Shown here: in pieces, positions 49,154-57,252 of the stretch | How positions within the stretch are numbered: position 1 is the first letter of the stretch | How the letters are laid out: each line of letters opens with the position of its first letter | NCBI GenBank assembly: GCA_040398525.1 | Contig: JBBATY010000012.1 | Coordinates: 18,239 to 82,238 of the forward strand | Length of the DNA stretch: 64,000 nucleotides | Direction: 5' to 3' | Origin: VFMC01 sp040398525 | Lineage (GTDB): Bacteria > Actinomycetota > Acidimicrobiia > Acidimicrobiales > Ilumatobacteraceae | Program-made: the position numbers and the translations under genes | Notes under the pieces: model-generated | Told to the model about the DNA's origin: nothing | The model's input: the letters and a program-made list of their open reading frames with translations, nothing else | The model's database searches: none

Positions 49154-50307
49154 TCAGGGGTCCTTTCGCGGCGGCGAGCCGGGTTCGGCGAGCAGTTCGC
49201 CCACCGATCGATCGAGTTCGAGCCAATGCTCGTCGAGCCACGACGTGAAGGCGTCACCGGTCGGCACATCCGTGCGTGGCACACGGCGGNNNNNNNNNNN
49301 NNNNNNNNNNNNNNNNNNNNNNNNNNNNNNNNNNNNNNNNNNNNNNNNNNNNNNNNNNNNNNNNNNNNNNNNNNNNNNNNNNNNNNNNNGAGCCACGACG
49401 TGAAGGCGTCACCGGTCGGCACATCCGTGCGTGGCACACGGCGGACGGCGAACACCACGGGCCGTGGCGCGTGCGCCAGATGGCGCAGGATGCCGCCGAA
49501 GGTATCGAGCCCGTCGAAGCCCACGTGCCAGGCGAGCACCACGTCGGCCTGCGGGCATCCTTCGAGGAGCGCGGCTGCGCCCGCTGGCCTCGGGGGCAGC
49601 AGGTGTGTGAGGCCGCTCAGCCGTTCGGCGCGGCTCGGGTCGCGGGCGGCGATGCGCTCGAGTGCCTTGGCGCGTTTGGCCGGGGCGGCGCGGGTGCCTT
49701 CCGGGAAGATGACGGCGACGTCGTCAGCGTCCATGCCGCTGCTCAGCGACCGCAGAGCGTCGAGCTCGGCCGAGGAGTCTGCGGCGTCACGATCGAGGAA
49801 GTGGTTGGGGAGCCGGAGGCCGACCACGTCGAGGCAGGGGTCGGCGAGCAGTTCGCGCTTGAGCACGTATCGCGGGTGCATGCCGACGGTGGTGGTGATG
49901 ACCCAGGCGCTGACCAGGGAATCGGCCAGGCTGGCATGGCGGCAGAACAGCACCACTGGGCCCGGTCTGAACGCCTCGGTGTCGCGGGCCTCGATGCGGA
50001 TGCCCGTGGCGACGCGGAGCCACGCCATCAGACGCGCTGCCCACCAACGCTGCAGCGCATAGTGCAGACGCCGGTCCGTGCGCCGCCCGGTTGTCCAGAG
50101 CACCGCGGCTCCGACGACACCGGTGATCTCCAGCCAGGCCCAGCCGAGGCCGAAGGTGACGAGGCGTGCGATCGGGAACCTGAAACGCAGCCGCACCGCG
50201 TCGACGAGCAGTGCGAGCGGCAGCCACAGCGGGATCAGCACCACGAGCGCGACCGCTGCGATCAGCAGCCCTCCGATGCTCACGAGCCGGCGCCCCACCG
50301 TCCCCAT
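49154..50307 (-). CDS. 1-acyl-sn-glycerol-3-phosphate acyltransferase-like protein, split by an assembly gap
   Basis: As printed, the frame breaks at the 100-N gap. Removing the Ns and one of the two flanking 55-base copies takes out 155 bases and leaves 999 bases, giving one clean 332-residue protein: MGTVGRRLVSIGG... to ...EPGSPPRKDP. The PlsC motifs are present in a degenerate form: CRHASLADS (His, Asp five residues on) and FPEGTR. An N-terminal hydrophobic helix (about 10-35) and a second (60-75) anchor it. It is upstream of, and overlaps in operon with, DUF1295, and probably acts in phospholipid synthesis. TAATGT ends seven bases before the ATG. Confidence 0.85.
49235..49289. repeat. 55-base sequence duplicated across the gap (left copy)
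   Basis: Identical to 49390-49444. The pair directly abuts both sides of the N run, the mark of two contigs whose ends overlap. Confidence 0.97.
49290..49389. other. Scaffold gap of exactly 100 Ns
   Basis: A round-number run of unknown bases. Since the flanks are identical for exactly 55 bases, the true gap length is most likely negative (an overlap), and no sequence is missing. Confidence 0.97.
49390..49444. repeat. 55-base sequence duplicated across the gap (right copy)
   Basis: Identical to 49235-49289. See the gap entry; one copy should be removed. Confidence 0.97.
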
Positions 50308-50314
50308 GGCACCG

Positions 50315-50320
50315 ACATTA
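50315..50320 (-). promoter_or_regulatory. -10 element of the split acyltransferase gene
   Basis: TAATGT on the minus strand ends seven bases before the ATG at 50307, in line with a leaderless start. Confidence 0.45.
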
Positions 50321-50367
50321 CGCGATCGGCTAGGCCGATCGTTCCGTGACGCGACCCGGTAGCCCGG

Positions 50368-51417
50368 TCAGGTGACGACCTGGGGGAGCACCTCGGCGCC
50401 GGCCAGTTCGAGGGCGGGGAACAACTCGTCGTCGGGGATGCCGCCCATGTCGAACATCAGCAGGTGGGTGTCGAGGTGCAACTGCTCGCGGGCCTGGCCC
50501 ATCCGGTCGACGACCTCGGCCGGTGAACCACAGATCGCAATAGTGGCCGCCATCGTGTCGAAGTCCTGCAGTGGGAAGCGGCTCACGCCCGCACCGGCGC
50601 GCTCGGCGCTGCGCTGCTGCCAGGAGATCACGGACTCGAGGTAGTGGAGGTAGCGAGGTGCCCACCGCCGCTTCGCATCGGCACTGTCGTGGGCGACGAA
50701 GGCATGGCTGCAACAGCCGATCCGCCGGTCGGCCGGATCGTGGCCGTTGGCCTCCCACTGCTCGATGTAGCGGTCGACGACAGGACGGAACATCGGCCAG
50801 GTGCCGAACACTGTGGGCAGCATCAACCAGCAGCCGAGGCGTGCCGCGAGGTCGATCGACTCGACGGAGATGCCTGCCCCGATCCAGATCGGGGGACGGG
50901 GATGCTGGGTGGGGCGGGGATGGACGGTGGCGTCGACGAGCGGGCTGCGGAACCGACCGCTCCAGGTGACCTCCTCTTCGGTCCAGAGGCGGTGGATCAG
51001 CTCGACGTTCTCGGCGAAACGTTCCTTGGCGTGCTGTTCGTCCTGGCCGAAGCCGGTGTAGACGTCCGGGAACAGGGTGCCACGGCCGAAGCAGGGCTCG
51101 ACCCGCCCATTGCTGAGGGCGTCGATCGTGGCGTAGTCCTCGGCCACGCGCACCGGATCGAGGTTGGCGGCCAGGGCGACACCGTTGCTGAGCCGAAGTG
51201 TTTCGGTTCGCGCGGCGATCGCGCCGAGCACCACGGTGGGCGAGGAGAGGATGTACTCCGAGAAGTGGTGCTCGCCGAGGTGGATCGCGCTGAATCCGCA
51301 CTGCTCGGCGACGACCGCCTGCTCGACGATCTGCCGATGGCGGGCAGCCGGGGTGCTGCGGTCGCCAGTCACCGGGTCGGTGCAGAGGTCGCCGAGAGTG
51401 AGCAGTCCGACCTGCAT
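50368..51417 (-). CDS. Luciferase-like flavin-dependent monooxygenase (LLM class)
   Basis: 349 residues. The bacterial-luciferase pattern is clear: MQVGLLTLGDL, CGFSAIHLGEHHFSEYILSSPTVVLGAIAARTETLRLSNGVAL, then the GRGTLFPDVYTGFG and RPPIWIGAGISVESIDLAARLG segments. It is closer to the FMN-dependent luciferase-alpha group (GEHHF) than the F420 enzyme at 9.1-10.1 kb. The substrate is unknown. TACGGT (51425-51430, minus strand) ends seven bases before the ATG. The gene is divergent from the desaturase, with 90 bases between starts. Confidence 0.88.
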   Translation of the reverse strand: MQVGLLTLGDLCTDPVTGDRSTPAARHRQIVEQAVVAEQCGFSAIHLGEHHFSEYILSSPTVVLGAIAARTETLRLSNGVALAANLDPVRVAEDYATIDALSNGRVEPCFGRGTLFPDVYTGFGQDEQHAKERFAENVELIHRLWTEEEVTWSGRFRSPLVDATVHPRPTQHPRPPIWIGAGISVESIDLAARLGCWLMLPTVFGTWPMFRPVVDRYIEQWEANGHDPADRRIGCCSHAFVAHDSADAKRRWAPRYLHYLESVISWQQRSAERAGAGVSRFPLQDFDTMAATIAICGSPAEVVDRMGQAREQLHLDTHLLMFDMGGIPDDELFPALELAGAEVLPQVVT

Positions 51418-51424
51418 GGCGCCG

Positions 51425-51430
51425 ACCGTA
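51425..51430 (-). promoter_or_regulatory. -10 element of the luciferase-like gene
   Basis: TACGGT on the minus strand ends seven bases before the ATG at 51417; no ribosome binding site lies between. Confidence 0.4.
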
Positions 51431-51472
51431 CCGCCGACCGGACGTCCCGGGCGATCCGGGACCTGAGGGTGC

Positions 51473-51501
51473 TTGTTCGTCTACCGACCAGTAGGTAGGG
51501 T
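51473..51501 (+). promoter_or_regulatory. Promoter of the desaturase gene with TetR-type operator
   Basis: TTGTTC (51473-51478), 17-base spacer, TAGGGT (51496-51501). The spacer and -10 are covered by CTACCGACCAGTAGGTAG (51481-51498), an imperfect palindrome with seven of nine positions paired, the size and look of a TetR-family operator. The -10 ends six bases before the ATG at 51508, so the transcript is probably leaderless and repressible. Confidence 0.6.
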
Positions 51502-51507
51502 ATGGCG

Positions 51508-52497
51508 ATGGCAGTTGGGACCGATCTTGCCGAGCGCGACCTCATGGCGGAGTTGACGCCCGTCGCCGAGTCGTTGACCGCCCGTCACTACGACACGTGC
51601 AAGCCGTGGTACCCGCACGAGCACGTGCCATGGGCGATGGGCCGCGACTTCACTGCCGGTGAGGCATGGGACCCTGCCGAGGTGCCGCTGCCGGACGCAG
51701 TGCGCAGTGCGTTGTTCGTGAACCTGCTCACCGAGGACAACCTGCCGTACTACTTCCAGACCATCGACGCCACCTTCGGCCGGACCGGAGTGTGGCGAGA
51801 GTGGTCGCACCGCTGGACCGCCGAAGAGGCGCGTCACTCGATCGCGATGCGCGACTTCCTCACGGTGACCCGGGCGATCGATCCGTGGGCGCTCGAGGAC
51901 GGACGCATGGCGCAGATGTCGGGTGGGCAGGTGCCCCAGCCCCAGTCGCCGGTGGACGCATTCGTCTACGTGGCGCTGCAGGAGCTCGCCACGCGGATCG
52001 CTCACCGCAACACGGGTCGCGCGTTGCAGGAGCACCTCGGCGACCACCCGGTCGCGGAGGCCGGCTACGACATGCTCGGACGTGTCGCCGCCGACGAGAA
52101 CTTCCACTTCCTGTTCTACCGCGACCTCACCTCGGCCGCCCTCGAGATCGCACCGTCGTTGGTGCTGCCGGCCATCGAGCGCCAGGTGCGCGAGTTCGAG
52201 ATGCCGGGCACCGGGATCCCGGGCTTCAAGCACCACGCCGACTCGATCGCCAAGGCCGGCCTGTACAACCTGCAACAACACCACGATCAGATCCTCCAGC
52301 CAGTGGTGATGAAGTGGTGGCGCATCGAATCGTTGCAGGGGCTGAGCACCGAGGCCGAGCAGGCCCGCGACGCGCTGCTCGACCGTGTGCAGCGCATCGG
52401 CAAGGCTGCCCGCAGGTTGGCCGACCGCGCCCGTGATGCCACCGACCGGGCGCGCACTGCACTCGCCGAGCGGTTGCCCGGCGCACTCGGCGCCTGA
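51508..52497 (+). CDS. Acyl-ACP desaturase (di-iron, DesA type)
   Basis: 329 residues from the ATG at 51508. Stearoyl-ACP-desaturase-type ferritin-like fold with di-iron ligands: E76 in LTEDNLPYY, EExxH at E107/H110 in WTAEEARHS, and a later ENFHF motif (E194, H197) in VAADENFHFLFYRD. It introduces a double bond into an acyl-ACP using O2, as mycobacterial DesA1/DesA2 do. An ATG six bases upstream in the same frame lies at the -10 element and is probably not translated. The C-terminal tail is basic and helical. Control by a TetR-type repressor is inferred from the operator in the promoter. Confidence 0.9.
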   Translation: MAVGTDLAERDLMAELTPVAESLTARHYDTCKPWYPHEHVPWAMGRDFTAGEAWDPAEVPLPDAVRSALFVNLLTEDNLPYYFQTIDATFGRTGVWREWSHRWTAEEARHSIAMRDFLTVTRAIDPWALEDGRMAQMSGGQVPQPQSPVDAFVYVALQELATRIAHRNTGRALQEHLGDHPVAEAGYDMLGRVAADENFHFLFYRDLTSAALEIAPSLVLPAIERQVREFEMPGTGIPGFKHHADSIAKAGLYNLQQHHDQILQPVVMKWWRIESLQGLSTEAEQARDALLDRVQRIGKAARRLADRARDATDRARTALAERLPGALGA

Positions 52498-52518
52498 CAG
52501 CTCGGGCCCCTGACGGGC

Positions 52519-53040
52519 TCAGTCGCCGACGCTGCCGTCGATTGCTTCGCGGATGAGGTCGGCGTGGCCGCAGTGGCGGGCGTACTCCTCGATCATGTGC
52601 ACGAGGATCCATCGCAACGAGACATCGCCTCGTGCGCTCGCGCGGAAGGCGGCGATCGTGTCGAGCGACGGTGCGGTAGACACGATGTGCTGGGCGCGGG
52701 CAACCTCCGCGCGCCAGAAGCCGAGTGCATCGATGAGGGTGTCGCTCGTGCTGTGATGCCACTCGATGTCAGGGTCGTGATCACCGAAGATGCCGTCGGT
52801 GACCTCGGCGGTGAAGACCTGGCGGAACCACCATCGCTCGACCTCGGCCATGTGGCGCACGAGGCCGAGCAGATCGATCGAGCTTGCCGCCACCCGTACG
52901 CGGACCTGGTCCTCGTCGAGGTCGCGCACCTTGCGCTCGAGTACCGCACGGAAGTAGTCGAGGAACTCGACGAGCATCGTGCGCTCGTCGGTCGTCGTGC
53001 CCGGCTCGGGCAGCTCGTCGTGATCAGGTGCCGGCGACAT
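52519..53040 (-). CDS. DinB/DUF664 family protein
   Basis: 173 residues. The DinB-like four-helix bundle is recognisable from TMLVEFLDYFRAVLERKVRDLDEDQ, the first His in GLVRHMAEVERWWFRQVF, and the metal-binding His pair in ILVHMIEEYARHCGHADLIREAIDG. Members of DUF664 include thiol-dependent (mycothiol or bacillithiol) transferases, but the function here is unknown. The ATG at 53040 lies within the nitroreductase gene's last 17 bases, so the two genes are coupled. It converges on the desaturase. Confidence 0.87.
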   Translation of the reverse strand: MSPAPDHDELPEPGTTTDERTMLVEFLDYFRAVLERKVRDLDEDQVRVRVAASSIDLLGLVRHMAEVERWWFRQVFTAEVTDGIFGDHDPDIEWHHSTSDTLIDALGFWRAEVARAQHIVSTAPSLDTIAAFRASARGDVSLRWILVHMIEEYARHCGHADLIREAIDGSVGD

Positions 53041-53686
53041 CGAAGGTGTCGCCGTCGAAGCGATCGATCGTGGTGAAGCTCGACACGGGGTTGCGCCGCA
53101 GTCGCGTGTTCTGGTGCGTCGGCACGCCGAGGAAGATCGTCGCCACCAGTGCATGATCGGCGGGTAGGCCGAGCACCGGTGCCGCTGCCGCCTCGGCTCG
53201 CGACAGGAACGTGGTGAGCACCCCACCCAGGCCCCGTGCGCGTGCGGCGAGCAGGATGCTCCAGCAGAACGGGTAGATGCTGGCCCCGCCGACGACGGCG
53301 GGCCGGTGGCTGACGTTGCCGTCCATGATGGCCACCTTGCGCAGGTCGGCGGCCACCGCCAGCACCACGGGGACCGTCTCGATGTGGTCGATGAGCGCGT
53401 TCGGCACTGCGACGGGCGGGTCGCCCGTCGAGCGACCGAAAGCGAAGGCGCGCTTGCCTGCCGCCTGGGCGCCTGCGTACTCCTCCCACACCGGTCGCAT
53501 TAGGGAGGCCATCTCGCGCCGGACGGTGGTGCTCTTCACGACGGCGACGCGCCAGGGCTGCTGGTTGCCACCGCTCGGTGCGAAGCGCGCGTCGTCGAGG
53601 ATCGCCGCGACGACGTCGTCGCCGACGTGGTCGTCGGTGAAACCGCGGACGGCCCCACAGGTGCGTAACGCCTCGACAACCTCCAT
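53024..53686 (-). CDS. Nitroreductase-family FMN oxidoreductase
   Basis: 220 residues from the ATG at 53686. The FMN-binding motif is ILDDARFAPSGGNQQPWRVAVV, the core nitroreductase signature. GASIYPFCWSILLAARARGLGGVLTTF forms the central helix and phosphate-binding region. It would reduce nitro or quinone compounds, or perform another NAD(P)H/FMN reaction. It starts 11 bases after the aconitase stop, so it may be read from the aconitase transcript. Upstream in-frame codons belong to antisense open frame, not to the family. Confidence 0.86.
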   Translation of the reverse strand: MEVVEALRTCGAVRGFTDDHVGDDVVAAILDDARFAPSGGNQQPWRVAVVKSTTVRREMASLMRPVWEEYAGAQAAGKRAFAFGRSTGDPPVAVPNALIDHIETVPVVLAVAADLRKVAIMDGNVSHRPAVVGGASIYPFCWSILLAARARGLGGVLTTFLSRAEAAAAPVLGLPADHALVATIFLGVPTHQNTRLRRNPVSSFTTIDRFDGDTFDVAGT

Positions 53687-53697
53687 CGGTTCGGTGC

Positions 53698-55968
53698 TCA
53701 GGAGTTGCCCTCGGCGACCTTGCGGCGCACGACGTTCAGCGCCGAACCGGCCCTGAACCATTCGACCTGCTCGTCGCTGAAGGTGTGCACGCCCTCGAAG
53801 TCGATCGTGGTGCCGTCGGGCTTCACGATCTGGCAGCGCTGGTTCGAGCCCGGCGTGGGGGGAAGGTCGAGCACGTTGATCCGGTCGTCCTCGCCGATCA
53901 GGTCGTAGGTGGCCGGGTCGGCGAACGTCAGCGGCACCAGGCCCTGCTTCTTCAGGTTGGTCTCGTGGATGCGGGCAAAGCTGCGGGCGAAGATCACCAC
54001 GCCGCCGCGGAAGCGGGGCTCCATCGCGGCGTGCTCGCGGGACGAGCCCTCGCCGTAGTTACGGTCGCCGATGGCGCACCAACGGATGCCGTCGGCGCTG
54101 TACCTCTTGGCGAGGTTGGGGTAGGTGTCGACACTGCCGTCGCGGACGTCCTTGCCGTGCCCCGCCTCGTACTGGTCGCCGTAGGCGTTGATGGCCCCGA
54201 GGAACAGGTTGCCGGAGATGTTCTCGAGGTGGCCGCGGTAGGTGAGCCACTTGCCGGCCGCCGAGATGTGGTCGGTGGTGCACTTGCCCTTGGCCTTCAT
54301 CAGCACGGGCAGGCCGAGGTAGTCATTGCCATCCCAGGCGGGGAACGGCTCGAGCAGCTGCAGGCGGTCGCTGGTGGGCGAGACCTCGACCACGACACCC
54401 GAGCCGTCGGCCGGAGGTGGGGTGAAGGTGTTCTGGCCCGGGTCGTACCCGCGGTCGGGCAGCACTTCACCGACGGGGGCGTCGAGGCGGACCTCGCTGC
54501 CGTCGGGGGCGGTGATCGTGTCGGAGGTCGGGTCGAAGTCGAGGCGTCCCGCCAGCGCGAGGGCCACGACCGTGTCGGGCGAGGTCACGAAGCTCAGCGT
54601 GTTGGCCGAGCCGTCGTTGCGCTTGGGGAAGTTGCGGTTGTACGAGTTGACGATCGTGTTCGGCTGCCCGGTGACGCTGGCCGGGCGGTCCCACTGACCG
54701 ATGCAGGGCCCGCAGGCATTGGCCAGCACCGTGGCGCCGATCGCCTCGAGGTCGGCGATCAGGCCGTCGCGCTCGATCGTGGCGCGGATCTGCTCCGAGC
54801 CTGGAGTGACCAGGAGGTCGGTCTTGGCGCGCAGGCCGTGTGCAGCGGCCTGGCGGGCGATCGATGCGGCGCGGGTGATGTCCTCGTACGAGCTGTTCGT
54901 GCAGCTGCCGATGAGCGCTGCGGAGATCTCGAGCGGCCAGCCGTTGGCCTGCGCCTCGGCGCCGACCTGGTCGCCCACCCGGTTGGCGCGGTCGGGGGAG
55001 TGCGGGCCGTTGATCAACGGCTTGAGCTGGTCGAGGTCGATCTCGACGACCTGGTCGTAGTGGGCGCCGGCATCCGGGCGGAGGTGCTCGGCCACCTTGT
55101 CGGCGGCGTCGGCGATCGCTTCGCGGCCGGTGGCCTTCAGGTAGACACCCATGTTGTGGTCGTACGGGAACACGCTGCAGGTGGCGCCGATCTCGGCACC
55201 CATGTTGCAGATCGTGGCCTTGCCGGTGGCCGAGATGCTGTCGGCGCCGGGGCCGTGGTACTCGATGATCGCCCCGGTGCCGCCCTCGACGGTGAGCACC
55301 CGGGCCACCTCGAGGATGACGTCCTTGGGTGACGACCAGCCCGAGAGCGTCCCGGTGAGGTGCACACCGATCACCTTCGGCCAGCGCACGTTAAAGGGGA
55401 AGCCGGTCATCACGTCGACGGCATCGGCGCCGCCCACACCGATGGCCACCATGCCGAGGCCGCCAGCGTTGGGGGTGTGGCTGTCGGTGCCGATCATCAT
55501 CCCGCCCGGGAAGGCGTAGTTCTCGAGGACGACCTGGTGGATGATGCCGCTACCGGGGCCCCAGAACCCGATTCCGTACTTGGCGCTCACCGAGCGGAGG
55601 AAGTCGTAGACCTCCTTGTTGGTGTCGACGGCCACCCCGAGGTCGATGCGTGCGCCGACCTTGGCCATGATCAGGTGGTCGCAGTGCACCGTGCTCGGCA
55701 CCGCAGTGGTGGGCAGGCCCGCGGTCATGAACTGCAGCAACGCCATCTGCGCCGTGGCGTCCTGCATGGCCACCCGGTCGGGGTGGAAGTCGTTGTAGGT
55801 GGCGCCGCGGTCGATCGGCTCGGCCGGGTCGTGCAGGTGGTTGAGCAGGATCTTCTCGGTGAGCGTGAGCGGGCGGTCGAAGCGAGCTCGCCCGGCGGCG
55901 ACACGCGCGGCCAGGGTGGCGTAGACGCCTTCGACGAGCTCGATGGGGGTGCCGGCGGTGACGGTCAT
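53698..55968 (-). CDS. acn: Aconitate hydratase (mitochondrial-type)
   Basis: 756 residues, the length of mitochondrial-type aconitase (AcnA group close to ACO2). It isomerises citrate to isocitrate on a 4Fe-4S cluster. GTDSHTPNAGGLGMVAIGVGGADAVDVMTG is the substrate region. The three cluster cysteines lie in IGSCTNSSYEDI and ANACGPCIGQWDR. The C-terminal swivel domain has YRGHLENISGNLFLGAINAYG and GEGSSREHAAMEPRFRGGVVIFARSFARIHETN. The ATG at 55968 has GGGAG at a good distance. It is probably read from the promoter at 56122-56094. Confidence 0.97.
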   Translation of the reverse strand: MTVTAGTPIELVEGVYATLAARVAAGRARFDRPLTLTEKILLNHLHDPAEPIDRGATYNDFHPDRVAMQDATAQMALLQFMTAGLPTTAVPSTVHCDHLIMAKVGARIDLGVAVDTNKEVYDFLRSVSAKYGIGFWGPGSGIIHQVVLENYAFPGGMMIGTDSHTPNAGGLGMVAIGVGGADAVDVMTGFPFNVRWPKVIGVHLTGTLSGWSSPKDVILEVARVLTVEGGTGAIIEYHGPGADSISATGKATICNMGAEIGATCSVFPYDHNMGVYLKATGREAIADAADKVAEHLRPDAGAHYDQVVEIDLDQLKPLINGPHSPDRANRVGDQVGAEAQANGWPLEISAALIGSCTNSSYEDITRAASIARQAAAHGLRAKTDLLVTPGSEQIRATIERDGLIADLEAIGATVLANACGPCIGQWDRPASVTGQPNTIVNSYNRNFPKRNDGSANTLSFVTSPDTVVALALAGRLDFDPTSDTITAPDGSEVRLDAPVGEVLPDRGYDPGQNTFTPPPADGSGVVVEVSPTSDRLQLLEPFPAWDGNDYLGLPVLMKAKGKCTTDHISAAGKWLTYRGHLENISGNLFLGAINAYGDQYEAGHGKDVRDGSVDTYPNLAKRYSADGIRWCAIGDRNYGEGSSREHAAMEPRFRGGVVIFARSFARIHETNLKKQGLVPLTFADPATYDLIGEDDRINVLDLPPTPGSNQRCQIVKPDGTTIDFEGVHTFSDEQVEWFRAGSALNVVRRKVAEGNS

Positions 55969-56093
55969 GGGTGCTCCCTGGTCCGGGGGTGGTCTGTCAG
56001 GATGTCGGGCACGTTCCCAGCCGGCTCCGCAGCGTGCTGGTGCCTGCTGCGGCGGTGATGCGGTTGCCGGGTCGATGTCCGGTGATGTAGACA

Positions 56094-56122
56094 ACTCTAA
56101 TACAAGTGAGCGACTCGAACAA
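56094..56122 (-). promoter_or_regulatory. Promoter of the aconitase gene
   Basis: On the minus strand, TTGTTC (56122-56117), 17-base spacer, TAGAGT (56099-56094). The -35 matches that of the desaturase gene. The spacer holds ATACAAGTG (plus strand, 56100-56108), the nonamer also found in front of icd. The promoter overlaps the start of the divergent GHMP kinase gene, giving a leader of about 120 bases. Confidence 0.5.
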
Positions 56123-57200
56123 TCTCGAACCTGCCCGTCGCGACCTGTCCGTCGCGTCCCGCGCCCTCGATGGGCAGGTACGTGTCGTCGAGGCCAGCGC
56201 GCCCACCCGCACGGCCGACGTCGGGGGCTGGACCGACACCTGGTTCGCGCGCGAGGGCTTGGTGTGCAACATCGCGCTCGACCATCGCGCCGAGGTCCGA
56301 GTCACGGTGACTCCGTCGGACCAGCGCTCGGTGCGGCTGCGGATCCGGATGACCGGTGAGGTGCACGAGTTCATGGCGGACACCCCGCCGGGCCGCCATC
56401 CGATCATCGAGCACGCCGTGCTGGCAGCAGCGATCCCAGGTCGGCTCGAGGTCGACATCGCCGACTCCGTGCTCGCCGGGTCGGGCCTCGGCACGTCGGC
56501 CTCGGTGATGGTGGCCCTCGTGGCCGCGCTCTCCGCAGCTGCGGGTGAGTCGCTGTCGACCGACGCGTTGGTGGCGCGCGCCCATCGCTACGAGACCATC
56601 ACCGGCAAGCAGTCCGGTGTTCAGGACCATGCCGCGGCGGCGTGGGGTGGCATCAGCCGTCTCGACGTGCGTTACCCCGACGTGCGCCGCCACGAAATCA
56701 CCGTGCCCTTCGGCGCGCTCGCCAGCCTCCGCTCGCGACTGCACACCGTGTTCCTCGGCGCCCCGCACGCATCGTCCGAGCTCCACGACGAGGTGATCGC
56801 CCGGCTCGATGCCGGGCACGGTGGGCGCGAGCTCGACCAGATGCGGACTGCAGCGGCCCGGGCCGTTGCATCGCTCGGTGCCGGCGATCTCGACGCGTAT
56901 GGCGCCTCGCTCACCGCCGCCCATGAGGCGATCGCCGAGATGCACGGTCGCCTCGTCGGCGACGACGCGGCCGAGTTGGTCGAACTGGCCCGGCTGCACG
57001 GCGCAACCGGCTGGAAGGTGAACGGCGCCGGCGGCGATGGCGGATCGATCGTCGTCCTCGGCCCCGACGACGCCGAGCGCGACGCTGCCCTGGTCGACGC
57101 GTTCGCGGCCCGACCGGGCTGGCAGGTGCTCGATGCCGGCATCGCTGCAGCCGGCATCGTCACGACGGTCCGATCCGCCGACCCGGACCGGCTGAGCTGA
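56106..57200 (+). CDS. GHMP-family sugar kinase (heptose/fucose-kinase-like)
   Basis: 364 residues. The sugar-binding N-terminus APTRTADVGGWTDT, the ATP-binding GSGLGTSASVMVALVAAL, the ITGKQSGVQDHAAAAWGGI segment and the GHMP C-terminal motif VNGAGGDGGSIVVLG are all present. The nearest groups are D-glycero-D-manno-heptose 7-phosphate kinase (HddA) and L-fucokinase-like enzymes. No other heptose gene is in the window. The start is the GTG at 56106 inside the aconitase promoter region; a GntR regulator follows after 52 bases. Confidence 0.85.
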   Translation: MSDSNNLEPARRDLSVASRALDGQVRVVEASAPTRTADVGGWTDTWFAREGLVCNIALDHRAEVRVTVTPSDQRSVRLRIRMTGEVHEFMADTPPGRHPIIEHAVLAAAIPGRLEVDIADSVLAGSGLGTSASVMVALVAALSAAAGESLSTDALVARAHRYETITGKQSGVQDHAAAAWGGISRLDVRYPDVRRHEITVPFGALASLRSRLHTVFLGAPHASSELHDEVIARLDAGHGGRELDQMRTAAARAVASLGAGDLDAYGASLTAAHEAIAEMHGRLVGDDAAELVELARLHGATGWKVNGAGGDGGSIVVLGPDDAERDAALVDAFAARPGWQVLDAGIAAAGIVTTVRSADPDRLS

Positions 57201-57252
57201 CGTCGGGATGCTTGGTCGAGGACAACGGAGCGACGGGGGAGGGAACCACGAG

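Noticed and set aside
49235..49444. Biological direct repeat or CRISPR-like repeat pair
   Set aside because: Only two copies, directly abutting a round 100-N run: an assembly overlap.
49154..50307. Acyltransferase pseudogene or frameshift
   Set aside because: The break is caused by the artificial gap and duplicated 55 bases; joined, the frame is intact.
56096..56103. Leaderless promoter for the GHMP kinase gene (TCTAAT/TAATAC)
   Set aside because: The hexamers end only two to four bases before the GTG, outside the spacing seen at the other genes; how this gene is transcribed is unclear.
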